Shown in pieces: positions 18,357 through 29,468 of a stretch of 64,000 nt of DNA; position 1 is the stretch's first letter, and every line of letters begins with the position of its first letter. The stretch spans positions 1-64,000 of the forward strand of contig NZ_JAGGDJ010000019.1 in the NCBI RefSeq assembly GCF_017652985.1, written 5' to 3'. A program made the translations under genes and the position numbers. The notes under the pieces were generated by a model, which saw only the letters and a program-made list of their open reading frames with translations, ran no database searches and was not told the origin of the DNA. This DNA is from Paenibacillus artemisiicola (GTDB taxonomy: Bacteria; Bacillota; Bacilli; Paenibacillales; Paenibacillaceae).

Positions 18357-19481
18357 TCAGTCGCCGCGGAACGCTTTTTTCATTTTCTCGAAAATCGTCT
18401 CGTGGTGCTCGTGCTGCACCTCGCTGACGCCGCCCGCGCCGCCGGCCAATTGGCGGAACAGCTCCTTCTGCTCTTCGCTCAGGCTGGTCGGCGTCACGAC
18501 CGTCACCTTGACGTGCTGATCGCCCGTGCCGTAGCCGCGCAGGCGCGGAACGCCTTTGCCCTTGAGGCGGAAGTATGTCCCCGTCTGCGTGCCGGCCGGA
18601 ATCTTCAGCTTCACTTTCTCGTTCAGCGTCGGAATTTCGATCTCGTCGCCGAGCGCCGCCTGCGCGAACGTCAGCGGCACCTCGCAGTAGATGTCATCGT
18701 TCTCCCGCTCGAAGAAATCGTGCGGCTTGACGCGAATCACGATGTAGAGGTCGCCGGCCGGGCCGCCGCGCGTGCCGCCCTCGCCTTCGCCGGACAGGCG
18801 GATTTGCGCGCCTTCGTCTACGCCCGCGGGAATTTTCACGTTGATTTTGCGCGTTTTCTTGACTTTGCCCGCGCCGTGGCAGGTCGGGCATTTGTCCTTG
18901 ATGACTTTGCCCGTGCCGCTGCAGTTCGAGCATGCCCGGCGGTTGACCATGCGGCCGAACGGCGTGTTCTGCACGACTTCCTGCTGGCCGGTGCCGCGGC
19001 AGACGGAGCAGGTTTCCGGCTTCGTGCCCGGCTTGGCGCCGGAGCCCGCGCACGTGTCGCAGTTCTCGGTGCGCGGAATCGTGATCTCGGTTTCTTTGCC
19101 GAAGACGGCTTCCTTGAATTCGATGGTCATCGTGTACTGCAGATCGTTGCCGCGCTGCGGCGCGTTCGGATCGCGCCGGCCGCCGCCGCCGAAGAACATG
19201 TCGAAGATGTCCCCGAAACCGCCGTTGAAATCCGCGCCGCCTCCGCCGCCGAAGCCCTGGTTCGGGTCGACGTGCCCGTACTGGTCGTACGTCGCGCGCT
19301 TGGAATCGTCGCTCAGCACGTCGTACGCTTCCTTGACTTCCTTGAACTTCGTTTCCGCGTCCGCTTCCTTGTTCACGTCCGGATGGTACTGGCGAGCCAG
19401 CTTCCGGTACGCCTTCTTGATTTCGTCTTCGTTCGCGCCTTTGTCTACGCCGAGCACTTCGTAATAATCCCGTTTAGCCAA
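18357..19481 (-). CDS. dnaJ: Chaperone protein DnaJ
   Basis: The Hsp40 co-chaperone that stimulates DnaK ATPase activity. The protein has 374 residues: a J domain with HPD at 33-35, a Gly/Phe-rich linker (about 75-105), and four zinc-finger repeats of CXXCXGXG type ([32 protein letters not shown]), then the substrate-binding domains. The start is a TTG at 19481, chosen because it begins the conserved (M)[11 protein letters not shown] and is preceded by GGGGTGA at 7 bp; no ATG fits. It follows dnaK but a strong terminator lies between them, so it depends on read-through or its own promoter. Confidence 0.96.
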   Translation of the reverse strand: MAKRDYYEVLGVDKGANEDEIKKAYRKLARQYHPDVNKEADAETKFKEVKEAYDVLSDDSKRATYDQYGHVDPNQGFGGGGGADFNGGFGDIFDMFFGGGGRRDPNAPQRGNDLQYTMTIEFKEAVFGKETEITIPRTENCDTCAGSGAKPGTKPETCSVCRGTGQQEVVQNTPFGRMVNRRACSNCSGTGKVIKDKCPTCHGAGKVKKTRKINVKIPAGVDEGAQIRLSGEGEGGTRGGPAGDLYIVIRVKPHDFFERENDDIYCEVPLTFAQAALGDEIEIPTLNEKVKLKIPAGTQTGTYFRLKGKGVPRLRGYGTGDQHVKVTVVTPTSLSEEQKELFRQLAGGAGGVSEVQHEHHETIFEKMKKAFRGD

Positions 19482-19616
19482 AAATCCGTCACCCCGTCTC
19501 CTATTTCCGCTGGTTGCCCACTCCTGAACGGCAGGCGCTCCGCCGATCGCCGTGCGCGCGCCTCGTCCGGGCGCCGCCATGAGCGCGCGTTCCCCGCAAC
19601 CTCCCGTAATCACACG

Positions 19617-19662
19617 AAAAACGGCTGCGCCGTCCGTGATTCAAGGACGGCGCACCGTTTAC
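19617..19662 (-). terminator. Terminator between dnaK and dnaJ
   Basis: On the minus strand AAACGG-GCGCCGTCC pairs with GGACGGCGC-CCGTTT around a 9-base loop, followed by T residues. It lies 34 bp beyond the dnaK stop and within the dnaK-dnaJ gap. Confidence 0.85.
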
Positions 19663-19695
19663 GCTAAGCCAACCGCATTCGTATTGTCGCGAAGC

Positions 19696-22163
<2,468 letters not shown>

Positions 22164-22234
22164 GCGAGTTGACACCTCCTATTAAAATCCATCCTCGTGA
22201 TTTGGCTCGGTCCGCCCCGCCGGATGGCGAAGCG

Positions 22235-23260
22235 TTACTTGTACCAGCGGCCGAGCAGCACGGCCATGTCCTTCGACAAAATGTCCAGCAGGCTGATGAC
22301 CTTGCCGTAATCCATCCTGGTCGGTCCCAAAATGCCGATCGTGCCCAGCGATTTGCCCTCGACGGAATACGTCGCCGTGATCAGGCTGCAGTTGTTGATC
22401 GCCTCATGCGTATTTTCCGTCCCGATGCGGACTTGAATACCGCTTGGAAGCGCATTGAACATCTGCATGATCGTAGGCGTTTCTTCCAGCAAATCCAGGA
22501 GCGTCTTCACTTTGTCGACGTCCTTGAATTCCGGCTGGGTGAGCATGTTCGTCGTGCCGCTCATGAAGACGCGGTGATCGTTGTCGCTCGTCATCGTCTC
22601 GTCGAGAATGCCGAGCAGCCGCTCGAACTGGTCCGCGTAGCGGCCGAGCTCCTGACCGACTTCCGAGTGCAATTTCGATTTCAGGCGGACGAGCGGAACG
22701 CCGACCAGCTTGGCGTTCAAGATGTTCACCGCCTGCTGCATTTCTTCCATATTCATGTCGGGCGGGAGCGAGATGGTGCGGTTCTCGACGTGTCCGGTGT
22801 TCGTGACGATGATCGCCACGGCCGAATCCTCGCTGAGGGGCACCAGTTGAAAATGCTTCAGCGACGTCGTGAACGTCTCCGGTCCGAGCACGATGCTCGT
22901 ATAATTCGTCATGTTCGACAGAATCATCGCCGCGTGCTGAATGATTTGCTCCATTTGGTTCATTTTCTCGGTAAAATACGAGCGGACCAAATGCAGCTCC
23001 CGTTCGGACACTTCTCCCAGTTTGACGAGATGGTCGACGTAATACCGGTAGCCCTTGATCGAGGGCACCCGTCCTGCCGAGGTATGGGGCTGTTCGAGGT
23101 AGCCGAGCTCCTCCAAATCAGCCATTTCGTTGCGAATCGTCGCCGGGCTGTAGCTGACGTCGCTTCGCTTCGAAATGCTGCGCGAACCGATTGGCTCCGC
23201 CGAGCGGATATAATCGTCGATGATGACGTTCAAAATCATGCGCTGCCGATCCGATAACAT
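22235..23260 (-). CDS. hrcA: Heat-inducible transcription repressor HrcA
   Basis: The class I heat-shock repressor, 341 residues. The N-terminal winged helix begins MLSDRQRMILNVIIDDYI and includes the recognition segment RSISKRSDVSYSPATIRNEMADLEE (given in part). The middle and C-terminal dimerisation domains follow (VVPLSEDSA-like region, then GPTRMDYGKVISLLD). It is preceded by AGGAGGGAC at the ribosome site, by a perfect CIRCE operator at 23327-23353 and by a sigma-A promoter, so it is autorepressed. It heads the hrcA-grpE-dnaK operon. Confidence 0.97.
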   Translation of the reverse strand: MLSDRQRMILNVIIDDYIRSAEPIGSRSISKRSDVSYSPATIRNEMADLEELGYLEQPHTSAGRVPSIKGYRYYVDHLVKLGEVSERELHLVRSYFTEKMNQMEQIIQHAAMILSNMTNYTSIVLGPETFTTSLKHFQLVPLSEDSAVAIIVTNTGHVENRTISLPPDMNMEEMQQAVNILNAKLVGVPLVRLKSKLHSEVGQELGRYADQFERLLGILDETMTSDNDHRVFMSGTTNMLTQPEFKDVDKVKTLLDLLEETPTIMQMFNALPSGIQVRIGTENTHEAINNCSLITATYSVEGKSLGTIGILGPTRMDYGKVISLLDILSKDMAVLLGRWYK

Positions 23261-23326
23261 CGCAGTCCCTCCTATTCGCAGTGCAAACCGCCATGCGGCG
23301 TCCGGTCTTCGTCGTTCTCGCCCTCG

Positions 23327-23353
23327 TTAGCACTCGATAGCGTTGAGTGCTAA
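23327..23353 (-). promoter_or_regulatory. CIRCE operator of the hrcA operon
   Basis: TTAGCACTC-N9-GAGTGCTAA, an exact match to the CIRCE consensus bound by HrcA. It lies directly downstream of the promoter's expected start site and about 67 bp before the hrcA start codon. Confidence 0.98.
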
Positions 23354-23364
23354 TCATTACTACA

Positions 23365-23394
23365 AAAATACCAAACCAACTTGGCAATTGTCAA
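23365..23394 (-). promoter_or_regulatory. Sigma-A promoter of hrcA-grpE-dnaK
   Basis: On the minus strand a perfect -35 (TTGACA, 23389-23394) lies 18 bp from TATTTT (23365-23370). The transcript would start about 23358, just before the CIRCE, so repressor binding would block it. The -35 begins 2 bp after the stop codon of the acetyltransferase gene. Confidence 0.8.
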
Positions 23395-23395
23395 G

Positions 23396-23872
23396 TCAGT
23401 TCAGCATTTTGAGCACCGCTATTTCGTCGCACGCATGCTGCTTCGGGCAGTTCACGCAGTCGGTCCAAACCTTCTCCGGGAAAATTTCCTTGTTCACGAC
23501 GGCGAAGCCGTTCTTCTCGAAAAACCGCACCTCGTACGTCAATGCCATGATCTTCGGAATCCCTTGCCGCTTCGCTTCGTAAATCAGCTGATCCACCAGC
23601 TTGCTGCCGATGCCGAGCCCCTTGTAGCCCTCTGAAATGCCGAGCGAGCGGACCTCGACCAGGTCGGTTCCGAGCCGCGTCAGCGACCCGCACCCGACGA
23701 TTTCGTCCCCGATTTCGGCGACGACGAAGGTGTCGATCTGGCGCTTCAGCGTCTCGCGCGAGCGCGGCAGCATAATTCCCTTCGCGGCGTAGCCGGCTAT
23801 CAATTCCGCCAATGTGTCTATATCGTCCTCGGTCGCTCGTCTGCATACCGCTTCAATCGCTTTTGCTTCCAT
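23396..23872 (-). CDS. GNAT family N-acetyltransferase, ArgA-like
   Basis: A 158-residue acetyltransferase. The GNAT core is visible as VEVRSLGISEGYKGLGIGSKLVDQL, whose GYKGLGIG is the acetyl-CoA-binding motif A (Q/RxxGxG/A). A C-terminal tail with three cysteines (WTDCVNCPKQHACDE) resembles the ArgA/YokL-type single-domain acetyltransferases. The start MEAKAIEAVCRR at 23872 is preceded by GAGAGGGTG; an upstream in-frame Met is less likely. Glutamate is the substrate of the best-known relatives, but that is only a guess here. It sits between hemW and hrcA. Confidence 0.85.
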   Translation of the reverse strand: MEAKAIEAVCRRATEDDIDTLAELIAGYAAKGIMLPRSRETLKRQIDTFVVAEIGDEIVGCGSLTRLGTDLVEVRSLGISEGYKGLGIGSKLVDQLIYEAKRQGIPKIMALTYEVRFFEKNGFAVVNKEIFPEKVWTDCVNCPKQHACDEIAVLKMLN

Positions 23873-23999
23873 CGCTCTTGCAACACCCTCTCGCCATGCC
23901 AATTTCTGCAAGGATTTAATACGAATAAATATACAACAACGTGCATGGATAAACAAGACCTATTTCAATGGAAAACGCGCGCCCCGGAATCGGCTTCGC

Positions 24000-25157
24000 C
24001 TACGCCAGGAACGCGCCGAACACTTCGTTGCCGAGCGGGATGCCCGGCTTGGACAGCCGGTAGCCTTGTCCGCCGTCTTCCTCGATCGTTTCGATCAAGC
24101 CTTGCTTCAACAGCCGCCGAATGGCCTCGCCGAAGACGCCCTCGATCGTCCGCCCCGGAAACTGCAGGGCGAAATCGTTCTCCCGCACGCCCTTCAGCAT
24201 GCGCAGGCCGACCATCATGAAGTCTTCCATCGCCTCATCCTCGGACACGCCGTTCGTCTCGAGCCGCGGAAGCCGGGCCGCCGCCGCGTCGAGATACGGC
24301 TGGATGCCCTTGATGTTGACGTGGCGCTCCCCGCGCGCGTAGCCGTGGGCGCCGGCGCCGAGGCCGTAATACGGCTCGTTGCGCCAATACGTGATGTTGT
24401 GCCGGCTCTCGAAGCCCGGCTTCGCGAAATTGCTGATCTCGTAGTGGCCGTAGCCCGCGCCCGTCAGCCGCTCGATGAGCAGCATGTACATCGCGAGCTC
24501 GTCCTCCTCCGGAGGCAGCGGCAGCTCGTTGCGTTCGTACAAGGCGTGGAACAACGTGTTCTCCTCGACCTTCAGGCCGTAGAGCGAATAATGCGGCAGC
24601 CCGAGCGCCAGCGCCTTCGAAACGCTGTCCGACAGAAGCTCGACCGTCTGGCCCGGCAGGCCGAACATCAGGTCGATCGACAGATTGTCGACGCCGGCCG
24701 TCCGCGCGTTCTCGATGCTGCGGTAGACGTCGTCCGCGTTATGGATCCGGCCGATCCGTTCCAGCAACCCGTTGTCGAACGACTGGACGCCGAAGCTGAT
24801 CCGGTTCACGCCGCCTTCGCGCATCGCCTGCAGCTTCTCCAAATCCGTCGTGCCCGGATTCGCTTCCATCGTGAACTCCGCGTCCGGCCGGATCGGGAAA
24901 TGCCGCTTCACCGACGCCAGGAACCGCTCCATCTGCGGCGGCGTCAGCACCGTCGGCGTCCCGCCTCCGACGAAGACCGTCCGGATCTCCTCCGGCGCCA
25001 GCGCCTCGGCGGTACGGACCATCTCCTGCTCCAGCGCGTCGAGATACGCATCGACGGGCTGTCCTTTCAGCACGTAGGACGTGAAATCGCAATAATGGCA
25101 CTTGTTCGTGCAGAACGGGATATGAATGTAAAGCGCCCTCGGCGCGTGCATCAGCAT
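24000..25157 (-). CDS. hemW: Radical SAM heme chaperone HemW
   Basis: A 385-residue radical SAM protein of the HemW/HemN-like group, which binds heme and passes it to respiratory proteins. The CX3CX2C motif is CTNKCHYC (residues about 16-23) followed by DF, as in HemW rather than true HemN (which has an extra Cys there). FVGGGTPT is the conserved glycine motif, and a winged-helix C-terminal domain ends the protein. GGAGGAAAG precedes ATG. It lies downstream of lepA, as in B. subtilis, but a terminator follows lepA, so it probably has its own promoter. Confidence 0.93.
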   Translation of the reverse strand: MLMHAPRALYIHIPFCTNKCHYCDFTSYVLKGQPVDAYLDALEQEMVRTAEALAPEEIRTVFVGGGTPTVLTPPQMERFLASVKRHFPIRPDAEFTMEANPGTTDLEKLQAMREGGVNRISFGVQSFDNGLLERIGRIHNADDVYRSIENARTAGVDNLSIDLMFGLPGQTVELLSDSVSKALALGLPHYSLYGLKVEENTLFHALYERNELPLPPEEDELAMYMLLIERLTGAGYGHYEISNFAKPGFESRHNITYWRNEPYYGLGAGAHGYARGERHVNIKGIQPYLDAAAARLPRLETNGVSEDEAMEDFMMVGLRMLKGVRENDFALQFPGRTIEGVFGEAIRRLLKQGLIETIEEDGGQGYRLSKPGIPLGNEVFGAFLA

Positions 25158-25217
25158 AATGTCTTTCCTCCAATGCTCACATCTTACCTAATTAAGCTTT
25201 CTTTTAAGGCTTCCTTG

Positions 25218-25251
25218 AAAAATAAAAACAAGGGAGCTCAGTTGCTCCCTT
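25218..25251 (-). terminator. Terminator downstream of lepA
   Basis: On the minus strand AAGGGAGC/GCTCCCTT encloses a 6-base loop and is followed by TGTTTTTATTTTT. It lies 240 bp beyond the lepA stop, at the end of an otherwise non-coding stretch. Confidence 0.85.
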
Positions 25252-25490
25252 AAGAAGGCTGCGTTGAGTTGGGCCGGAGGCCGGCAAGGAGCTGCGGCAT
25301 GGCAAAGGCTTGCGATGCAGGCGAACGCTGCGTTCCTCGTCCTCCGACAATGCACGCAAGCCATTCACCTGAAGCGGTCGCCTTTGTCGGCGGATTTCCG
25401 CTTCGAATCGCGCAGATCGAATGAATGACATCCGCCTGCGAAAGCGAGCGGAGACCCTTACCGGCCGCAAGCTGGCTCTTCGACGCCGCA
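25252..25490 (-). repeat. Non-coding stretch after lepA, possible dispersed repeat copy
   Basis: The 239 bp between the lepA stop and its terminator have no gene I can support. Read on the minus strand, the sequence resembles, from memory, a stretch that recurs in Paenibacillus genomes and gets annotated as short hypothetical proteins. The sequence itself contains no internal repetition proving this. A genome-wide search would settle it. Confidence 0.3.
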
Positions 25491-27308
25491 TTAATCCTCG
25501 TCGATCTTCAGCACCGCCATGAACGCTTCCTGCGGCACCTCGACGCTGCCGACCTGCTTCATCCGTTTCTTGCCTTCCTTCTGCTTGTCGAGCAGCTTCC
25601 GCTTCCGGCTGATGTCGCCGCCGTAGCACTTGGCGAGAACGTTCTTCCGCATCGCCTTGACCGTCTCGCGGGCGATGACCTTGTTGCCGATCGATGCCTG
25701 GACGGGCACCTCGAACATTTGGCGCGGAATGAGTTCCTTCAGCTTCTCGCAGATGATCCGGCCGCGGTTGTAGGCGCGGTCGCGGTGCACGATGACGGAC
25801 AGGGCGTCGACCTGCTCGTTGTTGAGCATGATGTCCATCTTGACCAGCTTCGATTGGCGGTAGCCCGACAGCTCGTAATCGAAGGACGCGTAGCCCTTCG
25901 TGCTGGACTTCAGCTGATCGAAGAAGTCGTAGACGATCTCGGACAGCGGCATGTCGTACGTGATGGTGACGCGGTTCGTGTCCAGGTACTCCATGTTCAC
26001 GAACTCGCCGCGCTTGTTCTGGCAGAGCTCCATGATGGCCCCGACGTAATCGTTCGGCACGATGATGGCCGCCTTGACGTACGGCTCCTCGACGTATTCG
26101 ATCTTGCCGACCTCCGGATAGTTGGACGGGTTGTCGATCTCGAGCACGTCGCCGTTCGTCAGCGTGACGCGGTAAATAACGCTCGGCGCCGTCGTGATGA
26201 GCGGAATGTTGAATTCCCGTTCGATCCGCTCCTGGATGATCTCCATATGCAGCAGGCCGAGGAAGCCGCAGCGGTAGCCGAAGCCGAGCGCCGTCGACGA
26301 TTCCGCCTCGTAGCGGAGAGACGCGTCGTTCAGCTCGAGCTTCTCCAGCGCGTCGCGCAGATCGTTGTAATCCTGCGTTTCGATCGGGTACAGGCCGCAG
26401 AACACCATCGGGTTGATCTTGCGGTAGCCTGGCAGCGCTTCGGGCGCCGGCCGCTTCGCGTCCGTGATCGTATCGCCGACGCGCGTGTCCTTCACGTTCT
26501 TGATGCCCGCGACGACGAAGCCGACGTCGCCGACCGCCAGCTCGCCGACGATGCCCATGCGCGGCATGAAGGCGCCGACCTCGATGACTTCGAACTCCGC
26601 GCCCGTCGCCATGAAGCGGATCTTCTTGCCGGCCTTGATGCTGCCGTCGATGACGCGCACGTAGACGATGACGCCCTTGTACGGATCGTAATGCGAGTCG
26701 AAAATGAGCGCCTTCAGCGGCTCGTCCGGATCGCCCGCCGGTGCCGGCACTTTGGTGACGACCTGCTCCAGGATGTCCTTGATGCCGATGCCGGCCTTCG
26801 CGGAAGCCAGCACCGCGTCGCTGGCGTCGAGGCCGATGACGTCCTCGATCTCCTGCTTGACGCGCTCCGGCTCCGCGCTCGGAAGGTCGATCTTATTAAG
26901 CACCGGGATGATCTCGAGATTGTTGTCGAGCGCCAGATAAACGTTCGCCAGCGTCTGCGCCTCGATGCCCTGCGCCGCGTCCACGACGAGCAGCGCGCCT
27001 TCGCAGGCCGCGAGGCTGCGGGAAACCTCGTATGTAAAGTCGACGTGCCCCGGCGTGTCGATCAAATTCAAAATATACTCTTCGCCGTCGTCGGCTTTGT
27101 AGCCGAGCCGGACGGCCTGCAGCTTTATCGTAATGCCGCGCTCGCGCTCCAGATCCATCTGGTCGAGCACCTGCTCCTGCATTTCCCGGGACGAGAGCGC
27201 GCCGGTATATTCGAGTATCCGGTCGGCCAGCGTCGATTTGCCGTGATCGATATGGGCAATGATGGAGAAGTTCCTGATTCGTTTTTGTCGTTCGCGTACG
27301 TCAGACAT
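25491..27308 (-). CDS. lepA: Elongation factor 4 (LepA)
   Basis: The back-translocating GTPase EF-4, 605 residues. The GTPase motifs are clear: [10 protein letters not shown] (G1), RGIT (G2), DTPGHVDF (G3), NKIDLP (G4) and SAK (G5). The EF-4-specific C-terminal domain ([18 protein letters not shown] and the [11 protein letters not shown] segment) confirms it. It is preceded by a promoter with a perfect TATAAT and an extended -10. The order spoIIP-(yqxA)-lepA-hemW is as in B. subtilis. Confidence 0.98.
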   Translation of the reverse strand: MSDVRERQKRIRNFSIIAHIDHGKSTLADRILEYTGALSSREMQEQVLDQMDLERERGITIKLQAVRLGYKADDGEEYILNLIDTPGHVDFTYEVSRSLAACEGALLVVDAAQGIEAQTLANVYLALDNNLEIIPVLNKIDLPSAEPERVKQEIEDVIGLDASDAVLASAKAGIGIKDILEQVVTKVPAPAGDPDEPLKALIFDSHYDPYKGVIVYVRVIDGSIKAGKKIRFMATGAEFEVIEVGAFMPRMGIVGELAVGDVGFVVAGIKNVKDTRVGDTITDAKRPAPEALPGYRKINPMVFCGLYPIETQDYNDLRDALEKLELNDASLRYEAESSTALGFGYRCGFLGLLHMEIIQERIEREFNIPLITTAPSVIYRVTLTNGDVLEIDNPSNYPEVGKIEYVEEPYVKAAIIVPNDYVGAIMELCQNKRGEFVNMEYLDTNRVTITYDMPLSEIVYDFFDQLKSSTKGYASFDYELSGYRQSKLVKMDIMLNNEQVDALSVIVHRDRAYNRGRIICEKLKELIPRQMFEVPVQASIGNKVIARETVKAMRKNVLAKCYGGDISRKRKLLDKQKEGKKRMKQVGSVEVPQEAFMAVLKIDED

Positions 27309-27348
27309 GCTTAACCCCCAGAGGTACCTAAATGCTAATCATCATTGT

Positions 27349-27377
27349 ATTATACCAGTTCGGGCCAAGCCCATCAA
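27349..27377 (-). promoter_or_regulatory. Sigma-A promoter of lepA
   Basis: On the minus strand TTGATG and TATAAT are spaced by 17 bp, with TGG just before the -10 (extended -10). The -35 overlaps the last codons of the preceding YqxA-like gene. Confidence 0.7.
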
Positions 27378-27871
27378 TCCGTCACCTTCTCGAAAAACGA
27401 GACGACCAGGCGAATGCCCTTCGCCGAAATGGACTGCAGCACGCCGGCCGTGCCGTCGGCGACCTGGTTGACGGTCGATTGGCTTCCCGCCGCCGGCAGG
27501 CCCGGCAGCCGCTTGGCCAGCTCCTCCTGCAGCTTCCGCTCGTATTCGCGGCGGATCTCCTCTTCCGTCCGGCCGTGCTGCGCGTCTTGAACCGTCATCT
27601 GCGGCACAGGCGCGATCACGACATCGCGCTCGGGCAGCAGGGCATCGCCCTGTGCTTGGGACCGGTCCTCCCCGTATGAGCCCGACAACCCCGTCGTCCC
27701 CGTCGCTCCCGACGTGCCCGTCGCTGCCGTCATGCCCGGCAGCGCCGACCGGATCGTGTCCACGGGACCGTTGATGCGCTCGATGCCGCTCGTCGCGATG
27801 TCGATGCCGAACAGGACGATCAGCGCGACCGCGCCTCCGACAAAGGCCGTTTTGATGGTTTGCCGACGCAT
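27374..27871 (-). CDS. Membrane-anchored protein at the yqxA position
   Basis: A 165-residue protein with an N-terminal membrane segment (AFVGGAVALIVLFGIDIA, residues 9-26), a short Gly/Thr/Ser-rich stretch around residues 45-68 and a charged, probably helical middle (about 100-125: EEEIRREYERKLQEELAKRL). The location between spoIIP and lepA is that of B. subtilis yqxA (DUF3679), so it is probably the positional counterpart, but I cannot confirm sequence similarity. The spoIIP stop is 27 bp upstream and an AGAAGGGGG ribosome site is present, suggesting expression with spoIIP during sporulation. Function unknown. Confidence 0.75.
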   Translation of the reverse strand: MRRQTIKTAFVGGAVALIVLFGIDIATSGIERINGPVDTIRSALPGMTAATGTSGATGTTGLSGSYGEDRSQAQGDALLPERDVVIAPVPQMTVQDAQHGRTEEEIRREYERKLQEELAKRLPGLPAAGSQSTVNQVADGTAGVLQSISAKGIRLVVSFFEKVTD

Positions 27872-27898
27872 AGCCTTTTCCCCCTTCTCGAATCCGCT

Positions 27899-29206
27899 TT
27901 ATTTGTTCGCCGCCGCGGGCGGAGCGATGACTTTCTCGTCCTTCCAGTACAGGTCCGCGATGACCTTCGCGAGCGCGTCGACCGTCCGGTACGACTCCTT
28001 GAGCGTATTGTCCACGCCGCCGATCTCGATCAGCACGCTGTCCGCCGCGAGGGACTGGTTGTATTCGCCGTTCCCGTTGGCCGTCGTTTTGCCCCAGATG
28101 CCGCGCGAGAGGCCGGGATACTTTTTCTCGAGCGCTTCGTGAATCTCGCTCGCGAACGCCTCGTTCTTCTTCCAATCCGCATTGCCGTGCCCGATGATGA
28201 AGAACACCTGCGCGTAGTCCAGCCCGTTGATCGTCGCGGTCGTTTCCTTGCGGTGCTGCGAATCGCGATGAATATCGAAGAAAAACTTCAGGTTCTTGTT
28301 GGACGACATCGCCGTGAGCACCGACTGCTTCGAATATTTATAGGATAGGAGCCAATTGTAGTTTTTAACCGCGGTCGGGTAATCCGTCGCGGAATGGAGC
28401 GCGCCGACGCCCAGCTTTTCGAGCTGGTCGGCAAGCCGCGAGCCGAGCATCGTAATGTTCCGGGTCGAGGATTCCGCCGTCTTCTTGCTCTTGATCTCCG
28501 GGAACCACGACTCCCGGGCATGGGAGTGGTAAATGAACACGACGTTGCGTCCGCCGGTCGTCGGCTTCGCCGGATCTGCCGGCACTGCCGGGGCGTCGCC
28601 CCCGCTCCCGGCATCCTCCGCCGGATCCGCGCCGCCATCGCCCGTCGCGCCGCCGTCCGCGCCGCCGATGTCGCCCGGATCGTGATCCGGCCGGTCGGCG
28701 TCGGACAACCCGTCCGGCGCGTCGTCCGCCCCTTCGGCACCGGCGCCTTCGCTCGCCGTTACCGTCTCGTGATCCTCGGGTCCGACCGACGCGTCCGTGC
28801 CGGATCCGCCCTGAAGCAGGGTCGTCTTCTCCCCCTCCAGGCCGGGATACTGGCTGGCCAGCAGGCTCTTCGGATCGTCCGGATTGATGTCCGTCAGCAG
28901 CCGGACGAGAAAGCTGCCGATCTGATGGCCGGAGATGGCCGGCTGCACGTCCGCTTTGGCGGTTCCGGGCATTTCCATCGCGAGCATGTCCGAGAACAAG
29001 CCGTTCGAAACCGACGCCGCGAATCCTTTCATGGACGCGACCGGCGAAGTCGAGGCGCGCTGCTGCACGATGACGCCGACGCCGACAACGAGGACAAGGA
29101 CCATCGATCCTAATGACAGCAGGGCAAAGGTGCGGCCGGCCACCAGCAGCTGCCTGAGCCGCAGGCTGCTTCGTCCGATATTGAGCGTCATTATGATACG
29201 TTTCAT
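27899..29206 (-). CDS. spoIIP: Stage II sporulation protein P
   Basis: SpoIIP, the peptidoglycan amidase/endopeptidase of the DMP engulfment machine in the mother cell. It has 435 residues: a membrane anchor near residues 27-47, a low-complexity linker rich in Ala, Asp, Gly and Pro (about 150-225), and the catalytic domain with IYHSHARESW (family HSH motif), FDIHRDS, FFIIGHGNADW and VLIEIGGVDNT. The linker is longer than in Bacillus. The start MKRIIMTLN is preceded by GGGAGGA; an upstream in-frame Met without a ribosome site is rejected. A terminator separates it from gpr upstream. Confidence 0.95.
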   Translation of the reverse strand: MKRIIMTLNIGRSSLRLRQLLVAGRTFALLSLGSMVLVLVVGVGVIVQQRASTSPVASMKGFAASVSNGLFSDMLAMEMPGTAKADVQPAISGHQIGSFLVRLLTDINPDDPKSLLASQYPGLEGEKTTLLQGGSGTDASVGPEDHETVTASEGAGAEGADDAPDGLSDADRPDHDPGDIGGADGGATGDGGADPAEDAGSGGDAPAVPADPAKPTTGGRNVVFIYHSHARESWFPEIKSKKTAESSTRNITMLGSRLADQLEKLGVGALHSATDYPTAVKNYNWLLSYKYSKQSVLTAMSSNKNLKFFFDIHRDSQHRKETTATINGLDYAQVFFIIGHGNADWKKNEAFASEIHEALEKKYPGLSRGIWGKTTANGNGEYNQSLAADSVLIEIGGVDNTLKESYRTVDALAKVIADLYWKDEKVIAPPAAANK

Positions 29207-29313
29207 TGCGTTCGTTCCTCCCGGTTCCCGTTTTCGGTGCATCGCCCGTTTTCAAGCCTGATTCCATCTTATGAGGACGAGCGGATTGCTAGAACCGGAA
29301 GTTTAGTAGACGC

Positions 29314-29366
29314 TAGATTACCCGCGAGACTGCGAGACTGCTAGCTTGCTAGATTCGCGGGCGCCG
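29314..29366. repeat. Inverted repeats in the gpr-spoIIP gap
   Basis: Within the 262-bp gap, CCCGCGA pairs with TCGCGGG across 27 bases, and the interior contains CTAGC/GCTAG as a tight palindrome and two adjacent copies of GCGAGACT. It lies upstream of spoIIP. I cannot assign a function. Confidence 0.45.
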
Positions 29367-29376
29367 TCCCGCGCGG

Positions 29377-29405
29377 AAAAGCCCTCCGGCGCGAGGCCGA
29401 AGGGC
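29377..29405 (-). terminator. Terminator downstream of gpr
   Basis: On the minus strand GCCCTTCGGC pairs along 10 bp with GCCGGAGGGC (one G-T pair) and is followed by TTTT. It lies 64 bp after the gpr stop, so gpr and spoIIP are not simply one transcript. Confidence 0.8.
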
Positions 29406-29468
29406 GGATGGCGGTACGTTATGCCGGCGGCCGGCCCTCCTCGCGCATTCGGCGCAAGGCGGAGCCGG

